Below are positions 53,759-62,398 of a stretch of DNA of 64,000 nt, piece by piece. This DNA is from Streptomyces sp. WM6386. GTDB taxonomy: Bacteria; Actinomycetota; Actinomycetes; Streptomycetales; Streptomycetaceae. The stretch is from assembly GCF_000972385.1 (NCBI RefSeq), contig NZ_JXTE01000035.1:1-64000 (forward strand). The letters are read 5' to 3'. A program made the position numbers and the translations under genes. The number at the start of each line of letters is the position of its first letter. Position 1 is the stretch's first letter. The notes below the pieces were generated by a model that saw only the letters and a program-made list of their open reading frames with translations, was not told where the DNA came from and made no database searches.

Positions 53759-53956
53759 GCACGTCCGGGTGCGTTTCTTCCCTTCCTTCTGTGTCCCTGT
53801 GCGGCTCTACGGCCGTGTCGAGGCGGCTGCGGCCGCCTCTTTCGCATGTCCATGATCCGTCACTGTGCGTAGCTGTCGCACTGCGTTGCGGAAGTCGCAC
53901 ACATGGCAGTGCGACGGGCACCGGTATGGGTGACGGCGATATTCACAACGGCTGAG

Positions 53957-53965
53957 TTGTCCACA
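53957..53965 (+). other. DnaA-box 9-mer upstream of the tad operon
   Basis: TTGTCCACA matches the Streptomyces DnaA-box consensus. A half-match ATCCACAAG follows 15 nt later. Confidence 0.5.
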
Positions 53966-54182
53966 GTTATCGACCAAGATCCACAAGATTTCCGGCATCG
54001 CTGCACCGTGATTCCAGCGCGGCCCGCCGACACCGACTCGATGGCTGGTTCCGGTTAGTCGGCCGCGTTTGGCCGGTTCGTATCGGCCGTTCATATGAAG
54101 GCCGGTTGCCGGTTCTTCACACGTTTGGGAATCGCGAGGCCCTGGAGGTCCTCGCGAGATGCAGCGAAGGGGGATGGAAATC

Positions 54183-55277
54183 GTGGCCGCAGCCGTCACA
54201 CACGATCCGCCGCCCGCCGCCGAAGGGCGACAGGGCGGGCCGTTGATCGTCACCGAAGACCCGGTGCTCCTCGACGACCTGCTGCGCCTGTGCGCGGCGG
54301 CCGGCGCCACACCCGAGGTCCATCCGGGGGTGCCGGAACCGAGAGGCCGCTGGGAGGCCGCACCGCTCGTCCTGGTCGGCGACGACGCCGCGCGGCGCGT
54401 GCGCGGAGCCACCCGCAGAGGCGGAGTGGTCCTCGTCGGACGGGACCAGGACGACTCCGGGGTCTGGCGCCGGGCCGTCGAGATCGGCGCCGACCATGTC
54501 CTGATGCTGCCCGACGGGGAGCAGTGGCTGGTCGACCGGATCGCCGACGTCGCCGAGGGCGTCGGCCGGCCCGCCCTCACCGTCGGCGTCATCGGCGGCC
54601 GCGGCGGGTCCGGGGCATCCACCCTCGCCTGCGCGCTTGCCGTCACCTCCGCGCGGGAGGGACTGCGCACCCTGCTCGTGGACGCCGATCCGCTGGGTGG
54701 CGGACTCGACGTACTCCTCGGTGGCGAGACCGCGGAGGGCCTGCGCTGGCCCGCGTTCGCCGCCTCGCGCGGCCGGGTCGGCGGCGGTGCCCTGGAGGAG
54801 TCGCTGCCTCAGCTGCACTCCCTGCGGGTCCTCAGCTGGGACCGCGGCGACTGCGTCGCCGTCCCGCCGCAGGCCGTCCGCGCGGTGCTCGCCGCGGCCC
54901 GCCGCCGGGGCGGCACGGTCGTCGTCGATCTGCCGCGCCGCATCGACGACGGCATCGCCGAGACCCTCGCCCAGCTCGACCTCGGCATCCTCGTGGTCCC
55001 CGCCGAACTCCGCGCCGTCGCGGCGGCCGGGCGGGTGGCCTCCGCAGTCGGGATGGTCGTGCGCGATCTGCGCGTGGCGGTCCGAGGGCCACATGCGCCC
55101 GGGCTCGACGACCGGGAGGTGGCGCGACTGCTCGGACTGCCGCTGGTGGGCGAGGTGCCCCTGGAAGCGGGGCTGCTGCGGCCGCATGAGAGCAGGACGC
55201 CGCCGGGCGCCGGGCGGGGGCCGCTGGCGCGGTTCTGCAAGGAGTTCTGGGAGCGGGCGTTGGTGGAGGCGGCATGA
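54183..55277 (+). CDS. ssd: Septum site-determining protein Ssd / TadZ-like
   Basis: The 364-residue protein has an N-terminal receiver-like domain ([20 protein letters not shown]) followed by a MinD/ParA-type ATPase domain. Its P-loop is VIGGRGGSGASTLACALAV, in which Ala replaces the usual Thr/Lys, and switch segments are LLVDADPLGGG and VVVDLPRRID. This is the Ssd/CpaE/TadZ family, thought to place the Tad machine or septum. GTG at 54183 has AAGGGGG 9 nt upstream; ATGs at 54159 and 54174 lack spacing. It overlaps tadA by ATGA. Confidence 0.9.
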   Translation: MAAAVTHDPPPAAEGRQGGPLIVTEDPVLLDDLLRLCAAAGATPEVHPGVPEPRGRWEAAPLVLVGDDAARRVRGATRRGGVVLVGRDQDDSGVWRRAVEIGADHVLMLPDGEQWLVDRIADVAEGVGRPALTVGVIGGRGGSGASTLACALAVTSAREGLRTLLVDADPLGGGLDVLLGGETAEGLRWPAFAASRGRVGGGALEESLPQLHSLRVLSWDRGDCVAVPPQAVRAVLAAARRRGGTVVVDLPRRIDDGIAETLAQLDLGILVVPAELRAVAAAGRVASAVGMVVRDLRVAVRGPHAPGLDDREVARLLGLPLVGEVPLEAGLLRPHESRTPPGAGRGPLARFCKEFWERALVEAA

Positions 55278-56563
55278 GTACCTACTCCGACGAGGTGGGC
55301 CGGGCGTTGTTCGGCGCAGGGCGGGCCGAGGGCTCGGTGGCGATCAGGGCCGGTGCGGCGTCCGCGGTGGGGCGGTCGGGCGGGGCGGACATGGCCCCGC
55401 CGTTGCTCGACGGCGTACGGCAGTGGCTCGCCGAGAGCGGGGCCGAGCCGACGCCCGCGCGGGTGGCACAGGCGCTGCGGGAGCAGGGGCGGGTGCTCGG
55501 TGACGCCGAAGTCCTCGGGGCGGCCGAGCGGTTGCGCTCCGAGCTGGTGGGCAGCGGCCCGCTGGAGCCGCTGCTCGCCGACCCTCGTGTGACCGATGTG
55601 CTGGTGTCGGCACCGGACCGGGTCTGGGTGGACCGGGGAGGCGGGCTCGAACTCACCACGGTCGCGTTCCCCGACGCCGCCGCCGTACGACGCCTCGCGC
55701 AGCGCCTGGCCGCGGTGGCCGGACGCCGGCTGGACGACGCGCGGCCCTGGGTGGACGCCCGGTTGCCCGACGGGACACGGCTGCACGCGGTGCTGCCGCC
55801 GGTGGCCGTCGACTGCACCTGTCTGTCGCTGCGGGTCGTACGGCCGCGAGCGTTCACTCTCGACGAGCTGATGGCGGCGGGCACTGTGCCGCCGGGCGGG
55901 GACCGGGTGCTGCGGGCGCTGATCGAAGCACGGCTGTCGTTCCTGATCAGCGGTGGGACGGGCAGTGGCAAGACAACGCTGCTGAGCGCCTTGTTGGGGC
56001 TCGTCGGGCCGGGCGAACGGATCGTGCTGACCGAGGACTCCGCGGAGCTGCGGCCGGACCATCCGCACGTCGTACGCCTGGAGAGCAGACCCGCCAACCA
56101 GGAGGGCGCGGGCCTGGTCTCGCTCGAGGACCTGGTGCGGCAGGCGTTGCGGATGCGGCCGGACCGGCTGGTGGTGGGCGAGGTGCGTGGGCCTGAAGTG
56201 GTGCATCTGCTGGCCGCGTTGAACACGGGTCATGAGGGCGGCTGCGGAACGGTCCATGCCAACGCGGCGGCCGATGTCCCGGCCCGGCTGGAGGCGCTCG
56301 GCACAGCGGCCGGACTCGACCGGGCCGCGCTGCACAGCCAGTTGGCGGCCGCGCTGTCCGTCGTCCTGCACCTCGCCCGTGACCGCAGCGGGCGGCGCCG
56401 GATCGCCGAGGTGCATGTGCTGGAGCGGGATCCGTCGGGGCTGGTGCGGACGGTGCCGGCGCTGCGGTGGGGTGCGGAGGCGTTCGTGTACGAGCGGGGG
56501 TGGGAGCGGCTGCGGGGGCTGCTCGGCACCGCGGGGTCCGACAGGGGGTGTGGTGATGGGTGA
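55274..56563 (+). CDS. tadA: TadA/CpaF secretion ATPase
   Basis: The 429-residue ATPase has Walker A LISGGTGSGKTTLLSALLGL, the Asp box LTEDSAEL, Walker B RMRPDRLVVGEVRG and the His box HANAAADVPARLEAL. These define type II/IV secretion ATPases of the TadA subgroup. An N-terminal helical domain (about 1-120) is normal. It drives assembly or secretion of Flp-type pilins. It overlaps ssd by 4 nt and tadB by 8 nt. Confidence 0.95.
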   Translation: MSTYSDEVGRALFGAGRAEGSVAIRAGAASAVGRSGGADMAPPLLDGVRQWLAESGAEPTPARVAQALREQGRVLGDAEVLGAAERLRSELVGSGPLEPLLADPRVTDVLVSAPDRVWVDRGGGLELTTVAFPDAAAVRRLAQRLAAVAGRRLDDARPWVDARLPDGTRLHAVLPPVAVDCTCLSLRVVRPRAFTLDELMAAGTVPPGGDRVLRALIEARLSFLISGGTGSGKTTLLSALLGLVGPGERIVLTEDSAELRPDHPHVVRLESRPANQEGAGLVSLEDLVRQALRMRPDRLVVGEVRGPEVVHLLAALNTGHEGGCGTVHANAAADVPARLEALGTAAGLDRAALHSQLAAALSVVLHLARDRSGRRRIAEVHVLERDPSGLVRTVPALRWGAEAFVYERGWERLRGLLGTAGSDRGCGDG

Positions 56564-57407
56564 GGTGGCGACGGGAGCGGCGCTGGTGTGTGCCGGGGCG
56601 GCGGTCTGGCTGTCGGTCGGGTGGCGTTCCGGGGCGCGGCGAGCGGAGTTGCTGCTCGCGGGGGCCGGTGGGGCGGTCGGGGCCGGTTTGCCGGTCTGGC
56701 GGCAACTGGCGGGTGGAGTACGGCGGCTGGGGAGCGAGTGGTGGTCGGCGGCGGCCGGACTGGTGCTGGCCGTGCTGGGGGCCTCGGTGCTGCCGCTCGT
56801 CGTGGGGGCGGCCGGAGTGCCGTCGTTGCGGCGGGTGCGGTTGGCGCGCGAGGCGCGGCGGGCCCGGGAGCGCCGAGGGGCCGCGGTCATCGCGTTGTGC
56901 GGGGTGCTCGCCGGAGAGGTGCGGGCCGGACGGCAGCCGGGTGAGGCCCTGTTGGGGGCCGCGCGGGACTCCGAGGGGCTGGGGGAGGCGCAGCCGGCGG
57001 TGCTGGCGGCCGCGCGGTTCGGCGGGGACGTACCGGGTGCGCTCGCGGGCGCCGCACGGCAGCCGGGGGCCGAGGGGCTGCTGGGCCTCGCGGCGTGCTG
57101 GCGGGTAGCGGTGGACCGGGGAGCGGGGCTCGCGGCCGGGCTCGAACGGCTCGAGGCGGCGTTGCGCGCGGAGCGGGACCAACGTGCCGATCTGCGTGCC
57201 CAGTTGGCGGGAGCACGCTCCACGACGGTGATGCTCGCCGGACTCCCCGCCCTCGGTCTGCTTCTCGGCACGGCCCTCGGCTCCGACCCGCTCCATGTCC
57301 TGTTGCACACCGGGCCCGGCCTGGGCTGCCTGGTGATCGGCGGTCTGCTGGAGGGGGTGGGGATGTGGTGGGCGGCGCGGATCGTGCGGGGAGCGGAAGC
57401 GGTGTGA
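56556..57407 (+). CDS. tadB: TadB-like membrane platform protein
   Basis: The 283-residue protein has two N-terminal TM helices, a helical cytoplasmic type II secretion F domain (GVLAGEVRAGRQPGEALLGA; LAACWRVAVDRGAGLAAGLE) and two C-terminal TM helices. The GSPF/TadB pattern is clear. ATG at 56556 has AGGGGG 8 nt before it and overlaps tadA by 8 nt. With TadC it should form the inner-membrane platform. Confidence 0.88.
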   Translation: MGEVATGAALVCAGAAVWLSVGWRSGARRAELLLAGAGGAVGAGLPVWRQLAGGVRRLGSEWWSAAAGLVLAVLGASVLPLVVGAAGVPSLRRVRLAREARRARERRGAAVIALCGVLAGEVRAGRQPGEALLGAARDSEGLGEAQPAVLAAARFGGDVPGALAGAARQPGAEGLLGLAACWRVAVDRGAGLAAGLERLEAALRAERDQRADLRAQLAGARSTTVMLAGLPALGLLLGTALGSDPLHVLLHTGPGLGCLVIGGLLEGVGMWWAARIVRGAEAV

Positions 57408-57444
57408 GGACGGAATCGGCGTGGGGTTCGGAAAGGCAGGCGCT

Positions 57445-58230
57445 GTGAGTACGGAAGTTGTCCACAGGCTGGGGGTGATCGCGGGAGCCGTCATGGTGCT
57501 CGCGTGGCTCGCTCGGTGGGTGGAGGGAATGCGGCGCGAGCGGAGGCTTCGGCGGCGGCTGACCCGACTGGTGGCCCAGGAGACAGTGCCGGTCGGACCA
57601 CGGCGTGAGGTGAGGACGGTCGTGCGGCGGTGGTTGCCCTCGCTGGGCGCGGTGGCCGGCGGGTGGGTGCTGGTCGGTGGGGCTCCCGGTGTCGCGGTGG
57701 GGCTGGCTGTCGCGGCGGGCCTGTGGTGGTGGCGGCGCCGGCAGGGCGACGAGGACACGGGGGAGTCGTACGACGTCGCAGAGGCGGCACGCCAGCTCCC
57801 GCTCGCCGCCGATCTGCTGGCGGCCTGTATCGCGGCCGGCGCCGGTCCGGTGATCGCGGCGCGGGCGGTCGGCGAGGCGCTGGGCGGGCCGGTCGGGGAG
57901 GGGCTCGCGCGGGGCGCGGCGGAGGTACGGCTGGGCGGTCCGCCCGCCGAGGCATGGCGACGGCTGGCCTCGATGCCGGGTGCCGGTCCGCTGGCGCGGT
58001 TGCTGGAACGGGCCGATGTGTCCGGGCTCCCGGCGGCCGTACCGGTCGCACGGCTCGCCGCGGAGGCCCGCGCCGAGTGGGCGCGCTCCGCGACGGCACG
58101 GGCCCGGCGGGCGGCGGTCATGGTGACCGCTCCGGTGGGGCTGTGCTTCCTGCCCGCGTTCATCGCGGTCGGTGTGCTGCCTGTGCTGATCGGCCTGGCC
58201 GGCGGGGTGCTGGGAGGGGGTGGCGGATGA
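57445..58230 (+). CDS. tadC: TadC-like membrane platform protein
   Basis: The 261-residue protein has a T2SSF domain with LPLAADLLAACIAAGAGPVI and GGPPAEAWRRLASMPGAGPL, preceded and followed by TM helices. GTG at 57445 has AAAGG 8 nt before it; GTG at 57421 is an alternative. A DnaA-box 9-mer lies inside the first codons. It is paralogous to TadB. Confidence 0.87.
   Translation: MSTEVVHRLGVIAGAVMVLAWLARWVEGMRRERRLRRRLTRLVAQETVPVGPRREVRTVVRRWLPSLGAVAGGWVLVGGAPGVAVGLAVAAGLWWWRRRQGDEDTGESYDVAEAARQLPLAADLLAACIAAGAGPVIAARAVGEALGGPVGEGLARGAAEVRLGGPPAEAWRRLASMPGAGPLARLLERADVSGLPAAVPVARLAAEARAEWARSATARARRAAVMVTAPVGLCFLPAFIAVGVLPVLIGLAGGVLGGGGG
57458..57466 (+). other. DnaA-box 9-mer inside the tadC start
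   Basis: TTGTCCACA, extended to the 17-mer TTGTCCACAGGCTGGGG, is identical to the sequence at 15791. Here it codes for VVHRLG. Confidence 0.45.
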
Positions 58231-58303
58231 CGGGACGGATCCGGACCGACAGCAAGTGATCGAGCGACAGCAGTCAACAGGACCGACCTATACGGGGGTT
58301 GAG

Positions 58304-58513
58304 ATGTACAAGGTGGTGCGGGCACGGATGCGTGCCCTGGTGTGCGGGGCGCGTGCGGCGCGGAGGGACGCGGGGATGGTCACGTCCGAGTATGCGATGG
58401 GGATCATCGCGGCGGTGGCGTTCGCGGCCGTCCTCTACAAGGTGGTCACCAGCGGGGCGGTCAGCGCGGAGCTGCAGGCCATCGTGAAGCAGGCGCTCGA
58501 TGCGCGGATGTGA
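58304..58513 (+). CDS. DUF4244 Flp-type pilin-like small protein
   Basis: The 69-residue protein has a basic N-terminal part and then DAGMVTSEYAMGIIAAVAFA, a hydrophobic segment with Glu at position 5 after the putative processing site (G-MVTSE). This is the type IV/Flp prepilin pattern. It follows tadC and is probably the main pilin or a secreted pilin. ATG at 58304 is preceded by GGGGG. Confidence 0.85.
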   Translation: MYKVVRARMRALVCGARAARRDAGMVTSEYAMGIIAAVAFAAVLYKVVTSGAVSAELQAIVKQALDARM

Positions 58514-58871
58514 ACGGGGCCGCGCGGACCGGGGGTTCGTGACGGCGGAGTCGGCCGCGGTGCTGCCTGTGCTGGTGATGTTCGTCACGGCGCTGGTGTG
58601 GGGGCTGCTTGTGGTGGCCGCGCAGATCCAGTGTGTGGACGCGGCGCGTACGGGGGCCCGGGCGGCGGCGCGGCAGGACCCGGCCGACGCGGTCGTCGAG
58701 GTGGCCCGCGAGGCGGCACCGCGCGGTGCGCAGGTCACGGTCAGCAGGGAGCGACAGGGGGAGGGAGCGCAGGTCCGGGTGGTGGTCGTGGCGAAGCCGC
58801 CGATGCTGGGACGGCTGCCCTTCGACGTGCGGGAGGAAGCGGTGGCGTCGGTGGAGGGGGCGGGCCCATGA
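58500..58871 (+). CDS. tadE: TadE family minor pilin
   Basis: The 123-residue protein has the TadE motif RGFVTAESAAVLPVLVMFVT with the conserved Glu, one TM helix and an extracytoplasmic part (VTVSRERQGEGAQVRVVVVA). It overlaps the DUF4244 pilin by 14 nt and the next gene by ATGA. It is probably a minor pilin. The start is ATG at 58500. Confidence 0.87.
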   Translation: MRGCERGRADRGFVTAESAAVLPVLVMFVTALVWGLLVVAAQIQCVDAARTGARAAARQDPADAVVEVAREAAPRGAQVTVSRERQGEGAQVRVVVVAKPPMLGRLPFDVREEAVASVEGAGP

Positions 58872-59437
58872 GAAGGGGCTTCCCGCGGTGCCGGAGCTCT
58901 GCCTTGCGCCCGGCCACCTTGGAGGAGGGGCTCGCGCGGCGCCGGGGTCTCGCCTGTGACCGCGGCTCCGCCACCGTCTGGAGCGTCGGTGCGATCGCCG
59001 TGCTGTGCGTGGTGTTCGGCGTCGTGCTCGCCCTGGGCCAGGCTGTCGTGGTCCGGCACCGGGCGGCCGGGGGTGCGGATCTCGCGGCGCTCGCGGCGGC
59101 GGACCACTGGGCGGAGGGCGGTGAGGGGGCCTGCGCCCGGGCGGAGCGGGTGGCCAGGGCCCAGGGCGCCCGGCTCGTGCGGTGCCTGATCGTGGGCGAG
59201 ACCTCGGACGTGACGGCGACGGCGGGCCGGGGGCCGTTCGCGGCGGAGGTCAGGGCACGGGCGGGACCGGCGGACCTGCCCTTTCCGGGACCGGAGGAGC
59301 GGTCGTCACCGGCGGAGCAGCCCCCTTCGGGACCGGTGGACCTGCCCCCTCCGGCACCGGATCCTGTCGAGCCGGCTCCGGTGGCTCCCCCTGCGCCTCG
59401 GGCTTCTCCTCCGGCGCCCCCCGCAACAGCACCGTGA
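58868..59437 (+). CDS. Rv3654c-type TadE-like (TadG-like) protein
   Basis: The 189-residue protein has a TM helix (about 40-62; VWSVGAIAVLCVVFGVVLAL) with the following segment HRAAGGADLAALAAADHWAE typical of Rv3654c/TadG-like proteins. A single Cys pair (CARAERVA and CLIVGE) follows. The last 60 residues are Pro/Ala-rich and lie antisense to the helicase C-terminal tail for 188 nt. It is the end of the tad operon. Confidence 0.85.
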   Translation: MRRGFPRCRSSALRPATLEEGLARRRGLACDRGSATVWSVGAIAVLCVVFGVVLALGQAVVVRHRAAGGADLAALAAADHWAEGGEGACARAERVARAQGARLVRCLIVGETSDVTATAGRGPFAAEVRARAGPADLPFPGPEERSSPAEQPPSGPVDLPPPAPDPVEPAPVAPPAPRASPPAPPATAP

Positions 59438-61775
59438 GCAACCGCACCGCCCCCCTCTTGTGCAGCGGGTCGTTCCCGTTGCCGCACTTGGGGGACTGGA
59501 TGCAGGACGGGCAGCCGGCGTCGCACTCGCAGGCGGCGATGGCCTGGCGGGTGGCGGTGAGCCAGGCGCGGGCGGTGTGGAAGGCGCGCTCGGCGAATCC
59601 CGCGCCGCCGGGGTGGCCGTCGTAGACGAAGACCGTGGGGAGCAAGGTGTCGGGGTGCAGCGGGATCGAGACGCCGCCGATGTCCCAGCGGTCGCACGTC
59701 GCGAACAACGGCAGCATGCCGATCGAGGCGTGTTCCGCCGCGTGCAGGGCGCCGCCGAGGATCTCCGGGTTGATGCGGGCCTCGTCCAACTGGTCCTCGG
59801 TGACCGTCCACCACACCGCGCGTGTGCGGAGCGTGCGAGGAGGGAGGTCGAGTTTCGTCTCGCCGAGGACCTCGCCCGTGATGAGACGTCTGCGGAGGAA
59901 GGAGACGACCTGGTTGGTGACCTCGACCGAGCCGTAGCACAACCTGCCCTCGCCCCAGGGGACTTCGACATCCGTCTCCAGGACGGAGACGGCTGTCGTG
60001 TCGCGGGCCACCGTGGAGTACGTCGGGTTCGCCTCCTCGACCAGGGCGACCGAGTCCTCCAGGTCCAGGGACCGGACGAGGTAGGTGCGGCCCTGGTGGA
60101 GGTGGACCGCGCCCTCGTGGACGGTCGTGTGCGCGGCGCCCGCGTCGACCGTGCCCAGGAGGCGGCCTGTGCCCGACTCGACGATCTGGACCGGGTTGCC
60201 GCCCCCGCCGCGGATGTCGGTGAGATCGGCGGCCCGTTCCCGGCGGGTCCAGTGCCAGGCCTTCGTACGGCGGCGCAGGAGTTTCGCGGCCTCCAACTGC
60301 GGGAGCAGGCCCTCGGTCTCCGGGCCGAACAGTGCCAGGTCGTCGTCGGTCAGCGGCATTTCCGCGGCCGCCGCGCACAAGTGCGGTGCCAGGACGTACG
60401 GGTTGTCGGGGTCCAGGACCGTCGACTCCACCGGCTGGTCGAACAGGGCCTCGGGGTGGTGGACGAGGAAGGTGTCCAGGGGGTCGTCGCGGGCGACCAG
60501 GACGGCGAGGGCGCCCTGACCGGAACGGCCCGCGCGGCCGGCCTGCTGCCACAGGGACGCGCGTGTGCCCGGGTAGCCGGCGATGATCACGGCGTCCAGG
60601 CCGGAGACGTCGATGCCGAGTTCGAGCGCGGTCGTCGCGGCCAGGCCCAGCAGTTCTCCCGAGTGGAGGGCCTGTTCCAGGGCGCGGCGTTCCTCGGGGA
60701 GGTAGCCGCCACGGTAGGCCGCCACACGTCGGGCCAGGGAGCGGTCGATCTCGCCCAGCCGCTCCTGGGCGATGACCGAGATGAGCTCGGCGCCGCGCCG
60801 GGAGCGTACGAAGGCGACCGAGCGGACGCCCTGCACGGTCAGATCCGTGAGCAGGTCGGCCGTTTCGGCCGTGGCGGTACGGCGGACCGGGGCGCCCTTC
60901 TCGCCCTGCATCTCGGTGAGCGGGGGCTCCCAGAGGGCGAACACCAGTTCACCGCGCGGTGAGGCGTCGTCAGCCACCTCGACCACCGGGAGGCCGGTGA
61001 GGCGGCGGGCGGCGACCGAGGGCTCGGCGGCGGTCGCGGAGGCCAGCAGGAAGACGGGAGAGGCGCCGTAGCGGGCGCAGAGACGGCGCAGCCGACGCAG
61101 CACCTGGGCGACGTGGGAGCCGAAGACGCCGCGGTAGGTGTGGACCTCGTCGATGACGACGTACTTGAGCGACTTCAGGAAGGAGGACCAGCGGGGGTGG
61201 GACGGGAGGATGCCGCGGTGCAGCATGTCCGGGTTGGTCAGCACGTAGTTGGCGTACTGGCGGATCCACTCGCGTTCCTCGAACGGGGTGTCACCGTCGT
61301 AGACCGCAGGTCGAACTGAATTGCCCAGCGGTTGTGAAAGTTCCTTCACAGAACGCCACTGGTCCGCCGCGAGCGCCTTCGTGGGGGCGAGGTACAGCGC
61401 CGTGGCCCCGCGGCCGTTCGGGGCCTCCGAACCGTCCAGGAGGGCCGTCAGGACGGGCGTGAGGTACGCCAGGGACTTGCCGGAGGCCGTGCCGGTCGCG
61501 ACCACCACCGATTCGCCGTCGAGGGCGTGCTCGGCCGCCTGTGCCTGGTGGGCCCAGGGGTGCTCGACACCGGCGGCCTGCACCGCGGCGATGACCTCCG
61601 AGCGAATCCGGTCAGGCCAGACGGCATGGCGACCCTCGCGCGGGGGCAAGTGCTCCGTATGAGTGATGCGCGCAGCCCGACTCGGCCCGGAGGCGAGCCG
61701 GTGCAGGACCGTGCCCGGTTCCGGCCGGGAGACGGGTTCCGCCGAGGGTCGATCGGATCGGTGATTCTTGGCCAT
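59250..61775 (-). CDS. DEAD/DEAH helicase with DUF1998 domain
   Basis: The 841-residue protein has motif I VVATGTASGKSLAYL, DEVH box VVIDEVHTYRG, motif III LASATA, a helicase C-terminal domain ending GRAGRSGQGALAVL, and a DUF1998 zinc domain with CECDAGCPSCIQSPKCGNG. This is the Lhr/MrfA-like repair helicase group. ATG at 61775 is chosen. An upstream in-frame stretch resembles the N-terminus of relatives, but the ATG that would start it is one base out of frame. The C-terminal Pro-rich tail overlaps the tad operon end. Confidence 0.9.
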   Translation of the reverse strand: MAKNHRSDRPSAEPVSRPEPGTVLHRLASGPSRAARITHTEHLPPREGRHAVWPDRIRSEVIAAVQAAGVEHPWAHQAQAAEHALDGESVVVATGTASGKSLAYLTPVLTALLDGSEAPNGRGATALYLAPTKALAADQWRSVKELSQPLGNSVRPAVYDGDTPFEEREWIRQYANYVLTNPDMLHRGILPSHPRWSSFLKSLKYVVIDEVHTYRGVFGSHVAQVLRRLRRLCARYGASPVFLLASATAAEPSVAARRLTGLPVVEVADDASPRGELVFALWEPPLTEMQGEKGAPVRRTATAETADLLTDLTVQGVRSVAFVRSRRGAELISVIAQERLGEIDRSLARRVAAYRGGYLPEERRALEQALHSGELLGLAATTALELGIDVSGLDAVIIAGYPGTRASLWQQAGRAGRSGQGALAVLVARDDPLDTFLVHHPEALFDQPVESTVLDPDNPYVLAPHLCAAAAEMPLTDDDLALFGPETEGLLPQLEAAKLLRRRTKAWHWTRRERAADLTDIRGGGGNPVQIVESGTGRLLGTVDAGAAHTTVHEGAVHLHQGRTYLVRSLDLEDSVALVEEANPTYSTVARDTTAVSVLETDVEVPWGEGRLCYGSVEVTNQVVSFLRRRLITGEVLGETKLDLPPRTLRTRAVWWTVTEDQLDEARINPEILGGALHAAEHASIGMLPLFATCDRWDIGGVSIPLHPDTLLPTVFVYDGHPGGAGFAERAFHTARAWLTATRQAIAACECDAGCPSCIQSPKCGNGNDPLHKRGAVRLLTVLLRGAPEEKPEAQGEPPEPARQDPVPEGAGPPVPKGAAPPVTTAPPVPERAGPPVPPVP

Positions 61776-61938
61776 CGGCACCGAGTGTGTCACTGGCGTG
61801 ACGGACAATGGGACCAAGGCGTCGTGCACGCCTGCCGTAAGTGATTGAATGCCATCGCGGCTGGCGAACCGTCCTGGGGGCTTCAAGCCGAGGTGTCCCG
61901 CGGGACGACCGCTCGAGTAGCAAGGTGCTGGAGGATCC

Positions 61939-62280
61939 GTGGACCTGTCCCTGTCGACCCGTACCGTCGGCGATCGCACGGTCGTCGAGGTCGGTGGCGA
62001 AATCGACGTATATACCGCGCCCAAGCTGCGCGAGCAGCTGGTCGAGCTGGTGAACGACGGGAGTTTCCACCTCGTCGTCGACATGGAGGGCGTGGACTTC
62101 CTCGACTCCACCGGGCTCGGCGTACTGGTCGGCGGACTGAAGCGGGTGCGTGCCCATGAGGGCTCGCTGCGCCTGGTCTGCAACCAGGAGCGCATTCTGA
62201 AGATCTTCCGCATCACCGGTCTCACCAAGGTGTTCCCGATCCACACCTCGGTCGACGAAGCGGTGGCGGCCACCGACTGA
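61939..62280 (+). CDS. bldG: Anti-sigma factor antagonist BldG
   Basis: The 113-residue STAS-domain protein begins [20 protein letters not shown] and has the phosphorylation segment [14 protein letters not shown] with Ser57. BldG is required for aerial mycelium formation and antibiotic production in Streptomyces. Partner-switching depends on this serine. The start is GTG, with GGAGGATCC upstream. The anti-sigma gene follows after 118 nt. Confidence 0.96.
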   Translation: MDLSLSTRTVGDRTVVEVGGEIDVYTAPKLREQLVELVNDGSFHLVVDMEGVDFLDSTGLGVLVGGLKRVRAHEGSLRLVCNQERILKIFRITGLTKVFPIHTSVDEAVAATD

Positions 62281-62398
62281 ACCACCGGCCCGGGGCGCGG
62301 AAAAAGGACCGCCCCCCGGGACGGCAGTAGTACATGGGGGTCCCGGCTTTCGGCAGCCCGGTCCCCCGACAGCACGCCCGTAGTTCCGAGGGGGATGC

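Larger units (their letters stand above)
53589..54182. other. Divergent region between HAD gene and tad operon
   Basis: The 594-nt gap contains C-rich homopolymer runs (53702-53709, 53739-53745), a 12-bp perfect hairpin (53724-53758), a DnaA box (53957) and an AT-richer stretch at 53940-54000. No gene is seen. It should hold the tad operon promoter. Confidence 0.5.
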
